A stretch of 64,000 nt of DNA from JAKFDI01 sp036676235 (GCA_036676235.1 JAKFDI010000033.1:83063-147062), one strand, 5' to 3'. Counted from the stretch's first letter, positions 1 to 9,078 are shown. The notes: a model not told the origin generated them from the sequence alone. A program made the numbers and translations.

Positions 1-2
1 TG

Positions 3-44
3 AGCAGTGCGTTCGACACCTCGATGTGGTTGAACGCCGCCTGA
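3..44 (+). CDS. 3' end of an unidentified rightward gene (partial)
   Basis: Only the last 13 codons before a TGA stop are present, so the product cannot be named. The frame was chosen because 12 of 13 third positions are G or C, as in the real genes here, whereas the other open frame (stop at 55) has a poorer pattern. A strong rho-independent terminator follows about 25 bases later in the same direction, which fits a gene ending here. Confidence 0.3.
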   Translation, partial: SSAFDTSMWLNAA

Positions 45-69
45 CGGTGGCGTGACCCGACGATGAAGC

Positions 70-92
70 GGCGGCCTGCGGGCCGCCTTTTT
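70..92 (+). terminator. Rho-independent terminator
   Basis: A perfect 7-bp stem (GGCGGCC / GGCCGCC) with a TGCG loop is followed by five T residues on the + strand. It would end transcription of the rightward gene whose tail is at 3-44. It lies at the junction with the convergent rsmA gene and has no T-run on the minus strand, so it looks one-directional. Confidence 0.75.
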
Positions 93-868
93 CATGCCTG
101 CGCGTCGGCCGCCCGCTGGGCGAGCGCGAGGTATTCCGCGACGGGCACTTCCTCGGCGCGGCGCTGCACGTCGAAATCGCCGGCCACGCCGCGGTCCTCG
201 AGCCAGCGTCCCAGCGTGTTGCGCAGGATCTTGCGCCGCTGCGAGAAAGCCACCGCCACCAGTTCGCCGAGCAACGCCGGCTGCACCGCGGGCGCGCCCT
301 GCAGGGGCAGCATGCGCACCACCGCCGAATCCACCTGCGGCGGCGGCTCGAAGGCCTCGGGCGGCACGTCGAGCACGGTCTCGATGTGGTAGCGCCACTG
401 CAGCATCACGCTCAGGCGTCCGTAGGCCTTGCTGCCCGGCGCCGCGGCCATGCGCTCGACCACTTCCTTCTGCAGCATGAAGTGCTGGTCTTCGACCTGC
501 TCGACCGATTCGAGCAGATGGAAGAGGATGGGCGTCGAGATGTTGTAGGGCAGGTTGCCGACCACCCGCAGGCGCTTGCCGAGGCGCGCGGCGAGCGCGG
601 CGAAATCGACCTTCAGCACGTCGGACTCGACCACGTCGAGCGATTCGCGGCGGCGCAGGCGGGCGGCCAGGTCGCGGTCGAGTTCGATCACCGTGAGCCG
701 GTTGCAACGCTCGGCGAGCGGGCCGGTCATGGCGCCGAGCCCCGGGCCGATTTCCACCAGCGCGTCGGACTGCTGCGGATCGATTGCATGGACGATGGCG
801 CCGATGACGTTCTGGTCGGTCAGAAAGTGCTGGCCGAACCGTTTCCTCGCGATGTGCTGGTGGGCCAT
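92..868 (-). CDS. rsmA: 16S rRNA (adenine1518-N6/adenine1519-N6)-dimethyltransferase
   Basis: Dimethylates the two adjacent adenines in the 3'-terminal hairpin of 16S rRNA during late 30S assembly, using S-adenosylmethionine in the cytoplasm. The 258-residue product has the family N-terminus (RKRFGQHFL, residues 9-17), the SAM-binding loop GPGLG at 41-45, the acidic residue closing the SAM site (E62) and the catalytic motif NLPYN at 105-109. I start at 868 because the frame upstream is unconserved and runs into surA. The start is 10 bases after the surA stop, so it is the last gene of the lptD-surA-rsmA operon. In E. coli pdxA lies between surA and rsmA; it is absent here. Confidence 0.95.
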   Translation of the reverse strand: MAHQHIARKRFGQHFLTDQNVIGAIVHAIDPQQSDALVEIGPGLGAMTGPLAERCNRLTVIELDRDLAARLRRRESLDVVESDVLKVDFAALAARLGKRLRVVGNLPYNISTPILFHLLESVEQVEDQHFMLQKEVVERMAAAPGSKAYGRLSVMLQWRYHIETVLDVPPEAFEPPPQVDSAVVRMLPLQGAPAVQPALLGELVAVAFSQRRKILRNTLGRWLEDRGVAGDFDVQRRAEEVPVAEYLALAQRAADAQA

Positions 869-878
869 GACGCGCCGT

Positions 879-2216
879 TCAGGGCGGCGGCTCGCGCAGC
901 TCCACGTAGGCGCGCGCGCGCAGTTCGCGCAGCCACTCGGCGTAGGCCTCGTCGAACTTGCGCTCGCGCAGCATGTTGCGTGCGAGCTGGCGCTGCTCGC
1001 GCGTGTCGAGCGAGATCTGGCGGCGCTCGACCACCTGGATGAGGTGCAGGCCGAAGCGCGATTCGACCGGGTCGGAGATGCCGCCGATCGGCAGCGCATT
1101 CATCGCCTGCTCGAACTCCGGCACGAAGCTGCCCGCCGTGGTCCAGCCGAGATCGCCGCCCTGCGCGGCGCTGCCGTCCTCGGAGTTCTCTCGCGCGAGT
1201 TCCTCGAACGTGGCCGTGCCGGCTGTGACCTGCTGCTTGAATTCGGCCAGGCGCCGTGCCGCTGCTTGGGCGGAAAGCTGCGGCGAGGGGCGCAGCAGGA
1301 TGTGGCGCGCTCGCGTCTGTGCCACGGTGAAGGCCGTGCCCTCGCGCTTTTCGAGCAGCTTGAGCGCATGGAAGCCGGCCCCGGTGCGCAGCAGCGTGGG
1401 CGCCACGTCGCCCGGCTGCAGGTCGCGCACGTGCGCGACGAACACATCGGGCAGCCGGTCGGCCGGGCGCAGGCCGATGGCGCCGCCCTGGGCGCGGTTG
1501 CCGTCTTCCGACACCTCGCGCGCCACCACGTCGAAGGCTTCGCCCGCCTTCAGGCGCGCGAGCGCCGCCTCGGCCCGGGCGCGGCGCTGGGCCACGGTGG
1601 CCTCATCCGCGCCTTCGGGCACGGTGACCAGCACCTGGGCGATGTTGTATTCGGTGGTACCGCGGGTCTTCGCGCGTTCCGCCTCGATCACGGCGTCGAT
1701 CTCGGCATCGGTGATGCGGATGCGCTGCTGCACCTCGCGCTCGCGCACGTGCTCGACCATGAGCTGGTCGCGCACGTTGTTGCGGAACATGCCGTAGTCG
1801 ATGCCCTCGCGGCGCAGCTGTTCGCGCAGTTGCGGCAGGCTGAGCTGGTTCTGCGCGGCGATGTTGGCCACGGCGCGGTCGACGTCGGCCGCGTCCACGC
1901 CGGTGCCGCTGTCGCGCGCATGGCTGACCTGCACCCGCTCGTTGATGAGCATGTCCAGCACCTGCCGGCGCACCTCGTCGGGTGGCGGCAGCGTGGCGCC
2001 GTTGCGCGCGGCGTTGGCCCGCACCGCGGCGATGCGGGCCTCCAGCTCGCCGGCCGTCACCAGCTCCTGGTTGACGACGGCAACGATGTAGTCGCCGACG
2101 CGCGCACGCGCGCCGTTGCTCGTCTGCGCCGGGGCGCCGAACGCCGTCAGCGCGAGGGCGAACACCAGCACGGCGGCGCGCAGGCGCGAACGGAAGGCGA
2201 GGGTGGAGTCAGTCAT
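879..2216 (-). CDS. surA: Periplasmic chaperone / peptidyl-prolyl isomerase SurA
   Basis: Escorts unfolded outer-membrane proteins, including LptD, across the periplasm to the BAM complex. The 445-residue product has a signal peptide (about residues 1-31, ending near APA-QT), a helical SurA N-terminal domain (about 40-180) and two parvulin domains (about 188-292 and 300-405). Both carry the parvulin core with FxxxARExSED-type and QGGxxG-type segments. Length matches the family. The ATG at 2216 is preferred over upstream starts because the signal peptide begins there and because it overlaps the lptD stop by 8 bases (ATGACTGA), a sign of translational coupling. Confidence 0.95.
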   Translation of the reverse strand: MTDSTLAFRSRLRAAVLVFALALTAFGAPAQTSNGARARVGDYIVAVVNQELVTAGELEARIAAVRANAARNGATLPPPDEVRRQVLDMLINERVQVSHARDSGTGVDAADVDRAVANIAAQNQLSLPQLREQLRREGIDYGMFRNNVRDQLMVEHVREREVQQRIRITDAEIDAVIEAERAKTRGTTEYNIAQVLVTVPEGADEATVAQRRARAEAALARLKAGEAFDVVAREVSEDGNRAQGGAIGLRPADRLPDVFVAHVRDLQPGDVAPTLLRTGAGFHALKLLEKREGTAFTVAQTRARHILLRPSPQLSAQAAARRLAEFKQQVTAGTATFEELARENSEDGSAAQGGDLGWTTAGSFVPEFEQAMNALPIGGISDPVESRFGLHLIQVVERRQISLDTREQRQLARNMLRERKFDEAYAEWLRELRARAYVELREPPP

Positions 2217-4566
2217 GGGAGGCGATGGGGAAGGCGGACGCCGAGTCGTCGCGCAGCAGGCGGTAGCCGGGCACATTTTCCTTCAAGACCTGCAGCGGAT
2301 TGGAGCCGAGGCGCGAGAGGCCGACGAGTTCGAGCTGGAACAAGAGCCGCGTCGTGGCTTCGCTGCGGCCGGTGGACAGGCGCTCGGCGACGACGCGGCC
2401 GATCCAGCAGCCGGCGTCGTATTCGAGTCCGGCGATGACGTCGGTCAGGCGGCGGTCGCGCATGCTGTAGTTGACGCGCCCGACGCCGTACCAGGTGCCC
2501 TTGCAACCACCCGCGGATGAACGCGCCGCGCGCGGCTTGTCGGCCGGCGTGCGCCCGTCGTTGAGCGGCCATTGCCAGCCCACTTCGAATTGTTCGCTCA
2601 GGCCCCGCGTGAAGCGGTAGCGCGCGTTGACGGTGCGAAACGGCCCCGGCGAATAGCGCGCGCCGAGGATGGAGCGCGAGATGCGCTCGTTCTCGGGGCT
2701 GTACTGCAGCGAGGCGTCGAGCGTCCAGTTCGGAATCACCGAGGTCGAGCCGAGCAGCAGCATGTCGGACAGCTCCTGCGTCAGCGGCGGCCCCTGCGGC
2801 GAGAGGGCCGGGTCGAACCGGGCCAGGTCGGCCTGCGGCGTGATGAGCTGGTCGCGGAACAGGTAGCGCTGCGCCAGCCCCAGGCGCAGCAGCTCCTCGC
2901 CCGAATCGGCATCCAGCAGCCGCGTCGTCACGCCGGCGGTGAGCTGGTTGGCATCCGAGACGCGGTCGACGCCCGAAAAAGCGTTCTCGGTGTAGATGGA
3001 GTCGAAGTTGAAGTCCTTGCCCGCCGAGTCGAAGTTGGGCAGCCCGCGCTGGTCGCGGTAGGGCGTGTTCACGTAGAGCAGGCGGGGCTCGAGCGTCTGG
3101 CGCAGCGAGCGGCCGAGCCACTGCGCGTCGCGCTCGAACTGCCAGGCGGTGTCCAGGCTGAAGGTCGGGATCGCGCGCGACGCGCTGTGGCGGCCGTCGA
3201 CCATCGGGCGATCGAGGTCGTAGCTGGCCATGTTCACGCTGAGCTTGGGGCGAATGCTCCATCCCGGCGTCACCCAGGGCCGGCCGATGCTGGCGATCAT
3301 GTGCGCCCGCGTGCCGGTGGGCCGCGTGGTGGGCAGCGTGCCTTCGGGATCGGTGAAGCGGTTCAGCTCGGTCTCGACGCCGAGTTCCAGGCCCGGGCCG
3401 AACGCACGCAGCGTTTGTGCACCGATCTGCGGCGCCCGCTGGTACGGCGCGACGATCGGGCCGTCGGTGCTCTGCAGCACCTGCCAGCTCAGCACGCGCG
3501 CGTAGGTGGTCCAGCCGGCGACCGAGCGGGTGGCCTGCAGATCGCTCGCCAGAAGCCGCGGCGTCAGCGACGACAGGTTGCGGTCGAAGTCCTTCCAATA
3601 GTCGTCGTCAGACACGCGCAGCACGTCCAGCGACAGCGTGGTGTCGCGCCCGAAGGTGTGGAAGTGCTCGCCCTCGAAGGCATGGCGGGTGCGACCGGTG
3701 AGGCGGTCGTTCGGCATGAGTTCCAGGTTCAGCCGGCCGTGGTAGTTCCGTGCCAGGTAGCGGAACTCGCTGCCGAGCGAGGCGCCGCGCTTGGCGCTGA
3801 TGCCGGGTGTGAAGGTGGCGTCGCGGTTGGGCGCGATGTTCCAGTAGTAGGGCGCCTCGACCTGCAGGCCGCTCTTGCTGTCGAGGTTGATCGACGGCGG
3901 CAGCCAGCCCGACTTGCGCGCATCGGTGAGCGGAAAGCTCAGCACCGGCGCGGCGAGGATGGGCACGCCCATGAAGCGCAGCACGGCGCCCTCGGCGATG
4001 CCCTCGTTGGCCTCGAAGTCGAGCTTCACGCGGTCGGTGCTGAGAATCCACGCCGGCGCGCCGCCGCCGTCGGGCGTGCAGCTCGTGTAGGTGGCGTCTG
4101 TTGCGATGCTGCGCTTGTCGTCGATGAAGTCGATGCGCTCGGCCGAACCGCCCGCATCGACGACGGCGAAGTGGTAGGTCGGCTTGAGAAAGTAACCCTC
4201 GAAGCGCTGCAGGTGCAGGCGCAACTCGGTGCCGGTGTACACGTTGCCGTCGTGGGTGATGCGCACCTGCCCGCGCGCGAGCGCGAGGTCTTCGGGGTGG
4301 TCGTAGCTGAGCCGGTCGGCGGTGATCGTGAGGCCGGCGCGGCGCAGTTCGGCCTCGCCTTCGAGCACCGTCTCGAGGTCGGGCCGGCCGCGGATCTCGC
4401 GCGCCCGCACCTCGATGGGCGCCTGGTCATCCGCCGTGGTGCCGGCGGCGGGCGTCTGCGCCTTCGACGCGACAGGCGTGAGCGACAGGGCCGCCGCCAT
4501 CGCGGCAGCGAAGGACTTCAGGGTCGTCCGCGGTGCGCGGGCGTGTGAACAAGGGCTGGCAGGCAA
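2209..4566 (-). CDS. lptD: LPS-assembly outer-membrane protein LptD
   Basis: Forms with LptE the outer-membrane translocon that inserts lipopolysaccharide into the outer leaflet. The 785-residue protein has a signal peptide ending near residue 36, an LptA-like jellyroll of about residues 50-160, and a long beta-barrel with the LptD C-terminal region. Cysteines relevant to the family's disulfides are C163 in a TYTSC segment and C720 in YDAGC, with another at C688. Alignment by eye with E. coli suggests C163 and C720 match its C173-C725 pair, while C31 and C724 have no counterpart. First gene of the lptD-surA-rsmA operon and divergent from amgK. Confidence 0.95.
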   Translation of the reverse strand: MPASPCSHARAPRTTLKSFAAAMAAALSLTPVASKAQTPAAGTTADDQAPIEVRAREIRGRPDLETVLEGEAELRRAGLTITADRLSYDHPEDLALARGQVRITHDGNVYTGTELRLHLQRFEGYFLKPTYHFAVVDAGGSAERIDFIDDKRSIATDATYTSCTPDGGGAPAWILSTDRVKLDFEANEGIAEGAVLRFMGVPILAAPVLSFPLTDARKSGWLPPSINLDSKSGLQVEAPYYWNIAPNRDATFTPGISAKRGASLGSEFRYLARNYHGRLNLELMPNDRLTGRTRHAFEGEHFHTFGRDTTLSLDVLRVSDDDYWKDFDRNLSSLTPRLLASDLQATRSVAGWTTYARVLSWQVLQSTDGPIVAPYQRAPQIGAQTLRAFGPGLELGVETELNRFTDPEGTLPTTRPTGTRAHMIASIGRPWVTPGWSIRPKLSVNMASYDLDRPMVDGRHSASRAIPTFSLDTAWQFERDAQWLGRSLRQTLEPRLLYVNTPYRDQRGLPNFDSAGKDFNFDSIYTENAFSGVDRVSDANQLTAGVTTRLLDADSGEELLRLGLAQRYLFRDQLITPQADLARFDPALSPQGPPLTQELSDMLLLGSTSVIPNWTLDASLQYSPENERISRSILGARYSPGPFRTVNARYRFTRGLSEQFEVGWQWPLNDGRTPADKPRAARSSAGGCKGTWYGVGRVNYSMRDRRLTDVIAGLEYDAGCWIGRVVAERLSTGRSEATTRLLFQLELVGLSRLGSNPLQVLKENVPGYRLLRDDSASAFPIASHD

Positions 4567-4655
4567 GGGGCGGAGCGCACGCTGAAAACCCCTGGGCGCG
4601 ACCGTCGGATGCGGTGCGGCGCTGCCGTGCAGCGCGGGGCCTGGTTAGTCGACGC

Positions 4656-4661
4656 TATTAT
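4656..4661 (+). promoter_or_regulatory. Possible -10 element for amgK
   Basis: TATTAT (5 of 6 matches to the sigma-70 -10 hexamer) stands out in a GC-rich region 108 bases upstream of the amgK start. No good -35 hexamer is visible at 16-18 bases, so this is a weak call. The 200-base gap must also hold the lptD promoter on the other strand. Confidence 0.25.
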
Positions 4662-4768
4662 CCCCGAGGGTGCTTGCGTACCCTCGCTGTGCAGCGGTCT
4701 TCGCCGGCTGCGCGGCACTGCACGATCCCGCCGAATCGAACCCGCGCGCCGCCCGGCCGACCCCCACG

Positions 4769-5842
4769 ATGACCGATCCCCTTGCTCCCTCGGGCGCCGC
4801 GCCCATCGCCTGGGCCGATGCCGCGCGCCATGCCGCCTTCGACGCGTGGCTCGACCGTGCCGCGCGTGCGCATGGCCTCGCGCCGGACACGTTGCGCCCC
4901 GCGTCGAGCGACGCGAGCTTTCGCCGCTATTTCCGCATCGACGGCGCGGCCGGCTCGTGCATCGTGATGGACGCGCCGCCGCCGCAGGAAGACGTGCGCC
5001 CCTTCGTGCAGGTGGCCGGCCTGATCGCCGATGCGGGGCTGAACGCGCCGCGCATCCTTGCGGTGGACGAGGCCCGGGGCTTCGTGCTGCTGAGCGATCT
5101 GGGCAACCGCCTGTATCTCGGCGAACTGCAGCAGGCCGTCGCCGCGGGCGACGATCACACCGTGAATGCGCTGATGCGCGATGCCTGCGGCGCACTCGTC
5201 GTGTGGCAGCAGCGCGTCGACGCGAGCGTGCTGCCACCCTATGACGAAGCCCTGCTGCGCCGCGAGGTGGAGTTGTTTCCGACCTGGTGCGTGCAGGCCG
5301 AATTCGGCCGCACATGGAGCGACGAGCAGCAGGCGCAATGGCGCGCCGCCACCGACCTGCTGCTTGCCAGCGCGCTGGCGCAGCCCGTGGTCGCGGTGCA
5401 CCGCGACTACATGCCGCGCAACCTGATGGTGGCCGCGCCCAACCCCGGCATCCTCGACTTCCAGGACGCGGTGCGCGGCCCCATCACCTACGACATCGCC
5501 TCCTTGCTGCGCGACGCCTTCATCAGCTGGGACGAGGCGCGCGAGATCGACTGGGCCGTGCGCTGGTGGGAGCAGGCGCGCAAGGTGGGGCTGCCGGTGC
5601 CGCACGACTTCGGCGACTTCTGGCGCCAGCTCGAATGGATGGGCCTGCAGCGCCACCTCAAGGTGCTGGGCATCTTCTGCCGCCTGAAGCACCGCGACGG
5701 CAAGCCCGCCTACAGCGCCGACCTGCCGCGCTTCTTCGGCTACGCCCATCGCGTGGCCGCGCGCTACAACGGCCTGGGCGCGCTTGCGCGCCTGCTCGAG
5801 CCGCTGATGGGCGCCGAGCGCGGCGTCGGCTACACGTTCTGA
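4769..5842 (+). CDS. amgK: Anomeric MurNAc/GlcNAc sugar kinase (APH-fold)
   Basis: AmgK phosphorylates N-acetylmuramate and N-acetylglucosamine at the anomeric carbon in the cell-wall recycling route of Pseudomonas and many betaproteobacteria; MurU then makes UDP-MurNAc. The 357-residue product has the aminoglycoside-phosphotransferase fold with the catalytic loop HRDYMPRN (H211, D213, N218) and the metal-binding DFQDA (D230). The ATG at 4769 begins the conserved region. Divergence from lptD is the usual context. What is odd is that murU, normally the next gene, is missing: a LysR gene runs into the amgK 3' end from the opposite strand with a 13-base overlap. Confidence 0.85.
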   Translation: MTDPLAPSGAAPIAWADAARHAAFDAWLDRAARAHGLAPDTLRPASSDASFRRYFRIDGAAGSCIVMDAPPPQEDVRPFVQVAGLIADAGLNAPRILAVDEARGFVLLSDLGNRLYLGELQQAVAAGDDHTVNALMRDACGALVVWQQRVDASVLPPYDEALLRREVELFPTWCVQAEFGRTWSDEQQAQWRAATDLLLASALAQPVVAVHRDYMPRNLMVAAPNPGILDFQDAVRGPITYDIASLLRDAFISWDEAREIDWAVRWWEQARKVGLPVPHDFGDFWRQLEWMGLQRHLKVLGIFCRLKHRDGKPAYSADLPRFFGYAHRVAARYNGLGALARLLEPLMGAERGVGYTF

Positions 5843-6822
5843 AGCTCGGCTTCGCGCTCGATGCGGCGCAGCGGCTGCGTCGGGCACTGCGCGGCGATGA
5901 GCCACGGGTCGCGGTCGTCGCCGCCATAGGTGGCGACAAGGAAGTCGATGAACGCGCGGGTGCGGGCCGGCACGTGCTTGCGCGAGGGCATGGCCGCGTA
6001 GATCGTCATCGCGAACAGGTGCCACTCGGGCAGAACGCGCTCGAGCGCGTTCTCGAGCAGCGCGTCCTCGACCACGAATGAGGGCAGGCCGGCGATGCCC
6101 AGGCCATGCAGCGCTGCGGCGTACATGGTGTCCATGTGCCCGGTGGTGAGCGACGGACGCGAGGTGCTGAGCGTCACCGGCTCGCCCTGGGGATCGTCGC
6201 AACCGAACGGACCGGGCGTGAAGGTCACCTCGCGCAGCGAGCTGGGCATCATGGCGTCGTGCTGCGCGAGGTCGTCCGGGTGCTGGGGCCGGCCGCGCTG
6301 GTTCAGGTATTCGGGGGCGGCGCAGGTGATGACTTCGCAGCGCGCCAGACGCCGCGCGATGAAGCTGCCGTCGAGCGGACGCTGGCCGACGGTGAGGATG
6401 CTCACGTCGAAGCTCTCGTCGATGGTTTCCACCGGGCCCGGCGAATGCAGCTCCACCGTGACCTGCGGGAACTGCGCCCGAAAGCGCGGCAGGTGCTTGG
6501 CGAGCTGGTGCACGGCGAACGAGGGCGGCACCAGCACGCGCAGATGGCCGCGCGGCTCGGAGACGGCGGCACTCGCCAGCGCCTCGGCCTCGTCCACGTC
6601 GGTGAGGATCTGGCGCGCCCGCTCCAGATACGCCTCGCCGATGTCCGTGAGGGCGAGGCGGCGCGTGGTGCGCGTGAGCAGCCGCGCGCCGAGGTGGTCT
6701 TCGAGGTCGGCGACGAGCCGCGTCACGCCCGCCGGCGAGAGGTTCGATTCACGGGCCGCAGCGGCAAAACTGCCGCTGTCGACGACACGGCAGAACACAC
6801 GCATGGTGGTCAAACGATCCAT
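5830..6822 (-). CDS. LysR-family transcriptional regulator
   Basis: A 330-residue LysR-type regulator of the CrgA-like group. The N-terminal winged helix-turn-helix (about residues 1-60; MDRLTTMRVFCRVVDSGSF at the start, LSPAGVTRLVADLE as recognition region) precedes a periplasmic-binding-type effector domain (about 90-300). The target is not known. It is divergent from the DUF4148 gene at 7013 with a 190-base gap, which is the most likely site of action, although LysR proteins often control distant genes. Its 3' end overlaps amgK by 13 bases tail to tail. Confidence 0.9.
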   Translation of the reverse strand: MDRLTTMRVFCRVVDSGSFAAAARESNLSPAGVTRLVADLEDHLGARLLTRTTRRLALTDIGEAYLERARQILTDVDEAEALASAAVSEPRGHLRVLVPPSFAVHQLAKHLPRFRAQFPQVTVELHSPGPVETIDESFDVSILTVGQRPLDGSFIARRLARCEVITCAAPEYLNQRGRPQHPDDLAQHDAMMPSSLREVTFTPGPFGCDDPQGEPVTLSTSRPSLTTGHMDTMYAAALHGLGIAGLPSFVVEDALLENALERVLPEWHLFAMTIYAAMPSRKHVPARTRAFIDFLVATYGGDDRDPWLIAAQCPTQPLRRIEREAELQNV

Positions 6823-7012
6823 TTCAAGCGCCCCGACTGTTGCAATTCTCTGAATGCTAGGTTGAAGACAGAGTAGTTTTTCCCATAGGGGTTAACGCCT
6901 AAAGTTCTTTCCATCGATGAGCCAGCCACGACGCGACTCACCGAGCTGGACAAGACAGACCCCCACAAGGCTCTCTGTTCGGGATTCGCAACCACCATTG
7001 AAGGAACTCACC

Positions 7013-7318
7013 ATGAACCGCAAGTCCGCCCTCCTCGCTTCCGTCCTCGCCGCTGCCGCCTTCGGCGCCTCGGCCCAGGAAGCCACCCTGTTCGAAGACG
7101 CCGTGCAAAGCACGAAGACCCGTGCCGAAGTCAAGGCCGAACTGGCCCAGGCGCAAGCCGAAGGTTTCGCCATCCGCGGCGGCGAAGCGACCCTGTTCGC
7201 CGATACCGGCGTGGTCGGCACCCGTGATCGCGCCGAAGTTCGCGCCGAAGCGGCCCAGCTTCTGGACGGCAGCTCCGCGTACCGCACCGCGTATCGCAAC
7301 CTGTACATCGGCGGCTGA
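7013..7318 (+). CDS. Small secreted DUF4148 protein
   Basis: The 101-residue product has a clear signal peptide (MNRKSALLASVLAAAAFGASA, residues 1-21), so the mature protein of about 80 residues is exported. It contains two copies of a K/R-TRAEVKAE-like heptad (TRAEVKAELAQAQAEG and RDRAEVRAEAAQ), characteristic of DUF4148, a family abundant in Burkholderiales without an assigned function. The start is supported by AAGGAAC upstream (7001-7007). It ends at a strong terminator, so it is probably a single-gene unit. Confidence 0.85.
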   Translation: MNRKSALLASVLAAAAFGASAQEATLFEDAVQSTKTRAEVKAELAQAQAEGFAIRGGEATLFADTGVVGTRDRAEVRAEAAQLLDGSSAYRTAYRNLYIGG

Positions 7319-7361
7319 TCGCCGAACGCGACTGATCTCCTGATCTGATCTCGCGCCGCAC

Positions 7362-7384
7362 GGCCGCCTTCGGGCGGCCTTTTT
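7362..7384 (+). terminator. Rho-independent terminator after the DUF4148 gene
   Basis: A 7-bp GC stem (GGCCGCC / GGCGGCC) closes a stable TTCG tetraloop and is followed by five T residues. It lies 44 bases after the DUF4148 stop and just before the next rightward gene, so it separates the two transcription units. Confidence 0.85.
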
Positions 7385-7419
7385 CATGGGCGCGGGCGCC
7401 TGCGCCGACAATCCCGGCC

Positions 7420-9078
7420 ATGCTTCGCATCACCGAATTGCGCCTGCCGCTGCACCATGCCGACGACGCGCTGCGCGCCGCCATCGTGCAGCGCCTGGGC
7501 ATCGCCGAGCAGGCGCTGCGCGGCTTCACGGTCTTCAAGCGCAGCTACGACGCGCGCAAGAAGACGGCCGTGGTGTTCATCTACACCGTCGACTGCGAAC
7601 TCGAGGGTGAAGCCGCCGTGCTGGCGCGCTTCGAGGGCGACCGGCATGTCAACGCCGCGCCCGACACACGCTACCGCTTCGTCGGCCACGCGCCCGCCGA
7701 TTTCCAGGGGGGCGGGCGGCCGCGGCCGGTCGTCGTGGGTTTCGGCCCCTGCGGCATCTTCGCCGCGCTGATCCTCGCCCAGATGGGGTTGCGCCCCATC
7801 GTGCTGGAGCGCGGCCGCGCGGTGCGCGAGCGCACGCAGGACACCTGGGGCCTGTGGCGGCGCCGCGTACTCGATCCGGAATCGAACGTGCAGTTCGGCG
7901 AAGGCGGCGCCGGCACCTTTTCCGACGGCAAGCTGTGGAGCCAGATCAGCGACCCGCGCCATCTCACGCGCAAGGTGCTCGCCGAATTCGTCAAGGCCGG
8001 CGCGCCGGAGGAAATCCTCTTCGTCGCCAAACCGCACATCGGCACCTTCCGCCTGGTCGGCGTGGTGGAGAAGATGCGCGCCGAGATCGAATCGCTCGGC
8101 GGCGAGATCCGCTTCGGCCAGCGTGTGACCGATGTGCGGATCGAGGACGGCGCGATCCGCGGCCTCACATTGGCCGACGGCGAAGAACTGCGCAGCGACC
8201 ACGTGGTGCTCGCGCTCGGCCACAGCGCGCGCGACACCTTCGCGATGCTGCACGCGCGCGGCGTGTTCATGGAGGCCAAGCCGTTCTCGATCGGCTTTCG
8301 CATCGAGCATCCGCAGGGCCTCATCGACCGTGCGCGCTTCGGCCCGAATGCCGGCGATCCGCTGCTGGGCGCGGCCGACTACAAGCTCGTGCACCACGCC
8401 GCCAACGGCCGCTCGGTCTACAGCTTCTGCATGTGCCCCGGCGGCACGGTGGTGGCGGCCACCAGCGAGCCGAATCGCGTGGTGACCAATGGCATGAGCC
8501 AGTATTCGCGCAACGAGCGCAACGCCAACGCCGGCATCGTGGTGGGCCTTGCGCCGCGCGACTATGTGCAGGATGCGAATGCCGCCGGCCCGGTGAATCC
8601 GCTCGACGGCATCGCTTTCCAGCGCCATTGGGAATCGCGCGCCTTCGAACTCGGCGGCGGCAGCTACGACGCGCCGGGCCAACTCGTCGGCGACTTCATC
8701 CGCGCGCAGCCCTCCACCGCCTTCGGCAGCGTGCCGCCCTCCTACAAGCCGGGTGTGCGGCCTACCGATCTCGCAAGCGCGCTGCCGGACTACGCCATCG
8801 CCGCGATCCGCGAGGCGCTGCCGGCTTTCGAGCGGCAGATCGCGGGCTTCGCGATGGACGATGCGGTGCTGACGGGCGTGGAGACGCGCACCTCCTCGCC
8901 GCTGCGCATCACGCGCGGCAAGGATGGGCAAAGCCTCAACGTGCGCGGCCTGTATCCGGCCGGCGAAGGCGCAGGCTATGCGGGCGGGATCATGTCGGCC
9001 GGCGTCGATGGCATCGAGGTCGCCGAGGCCGTGGGTCGGGCGCTGCTGGTAACGGCTGCCGGAACGACGGCGGCCTGA
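7420..9078 (+). CDS. FAD-dependent oxidoreductase (COG2509-type dehydrogenase)
   Basis: A 552-residue flavoprotein of the uncharacterised NAD(P)/FAD-dependent dehydrogenase family COG2509. About 100 N-terminal residues form a separate small domain typical of this group; the dinucleotide-binding loop GFGPCGIFAA follows (about residues 109-118), then the acidic E of VLERG that contacts the ribose, and a family block NVQFGEGGAGTFSDGKL. A C-terminal GEGAGYAGGIMSAGVDG segment closes the FAD site. The substrate is unknown. The stop is directly abutted by the stop of the convergent gene on the other strand. Confidence 0.85.
   Translation: MLRITELRLPLHHADDALRAAIVQRLGIAEQALRGFTVFKRSYDARKKTAVVFIYTVDCELEGEAAVLARFEGDRHVNAAPDTRYRFVGHAPADFQGGGRPRPVVVGFGPCGIFAALILAQMGLRPIVLERGRAVRERTQDTWGLWRRRVLDPESNVQFGEGGAGTFSDGKLWSQISDPRHLTRKVLAEFVKAGAPEEILFVAKPHIGTFRLVGVVEKMRAEIESLGGEIRFGQRVTDVRIEDGAIRGLTLADGEELRSDHVVLALGHSARDTFAMLHARGVFMEAKPFSIGFRIEHPQGLIDRARFGPNAGDPLLGAADYKLVHHAANGRSVYSFCMCPGGTVVAATSEPNRVVTNGMSQYSRNERNANAGIVVGLAPRDYVQDANAAGPVNPLDGIAFQRHWESRAFELGGGSYDAPGQLVGDFIRAQPSTAFGSVPPSYKPGVRPTDLASALPDYAIAAIREALPAFERQIAGFAMDDAVLTGVETRTSSPLRITRGKDGQSLNVRGLYPAGEGAGYAGGIMSAGVDGIEVAEAVGRALLVTAAGTTAA

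Noticed and set aside
2572..4548. A 658-codon + strand open frame opposite lptD
   Set aside because: Shadow of lptD; no start context, low-complexity Arg/Val/Gly translation.
6862..6889. TTGAAG and CATAGG considered as a promoter for the DUF4148 gene
   Set aside because: Spacing of 16 fits, but the -10 match is only 3 of 6; too weak to report as a feature.
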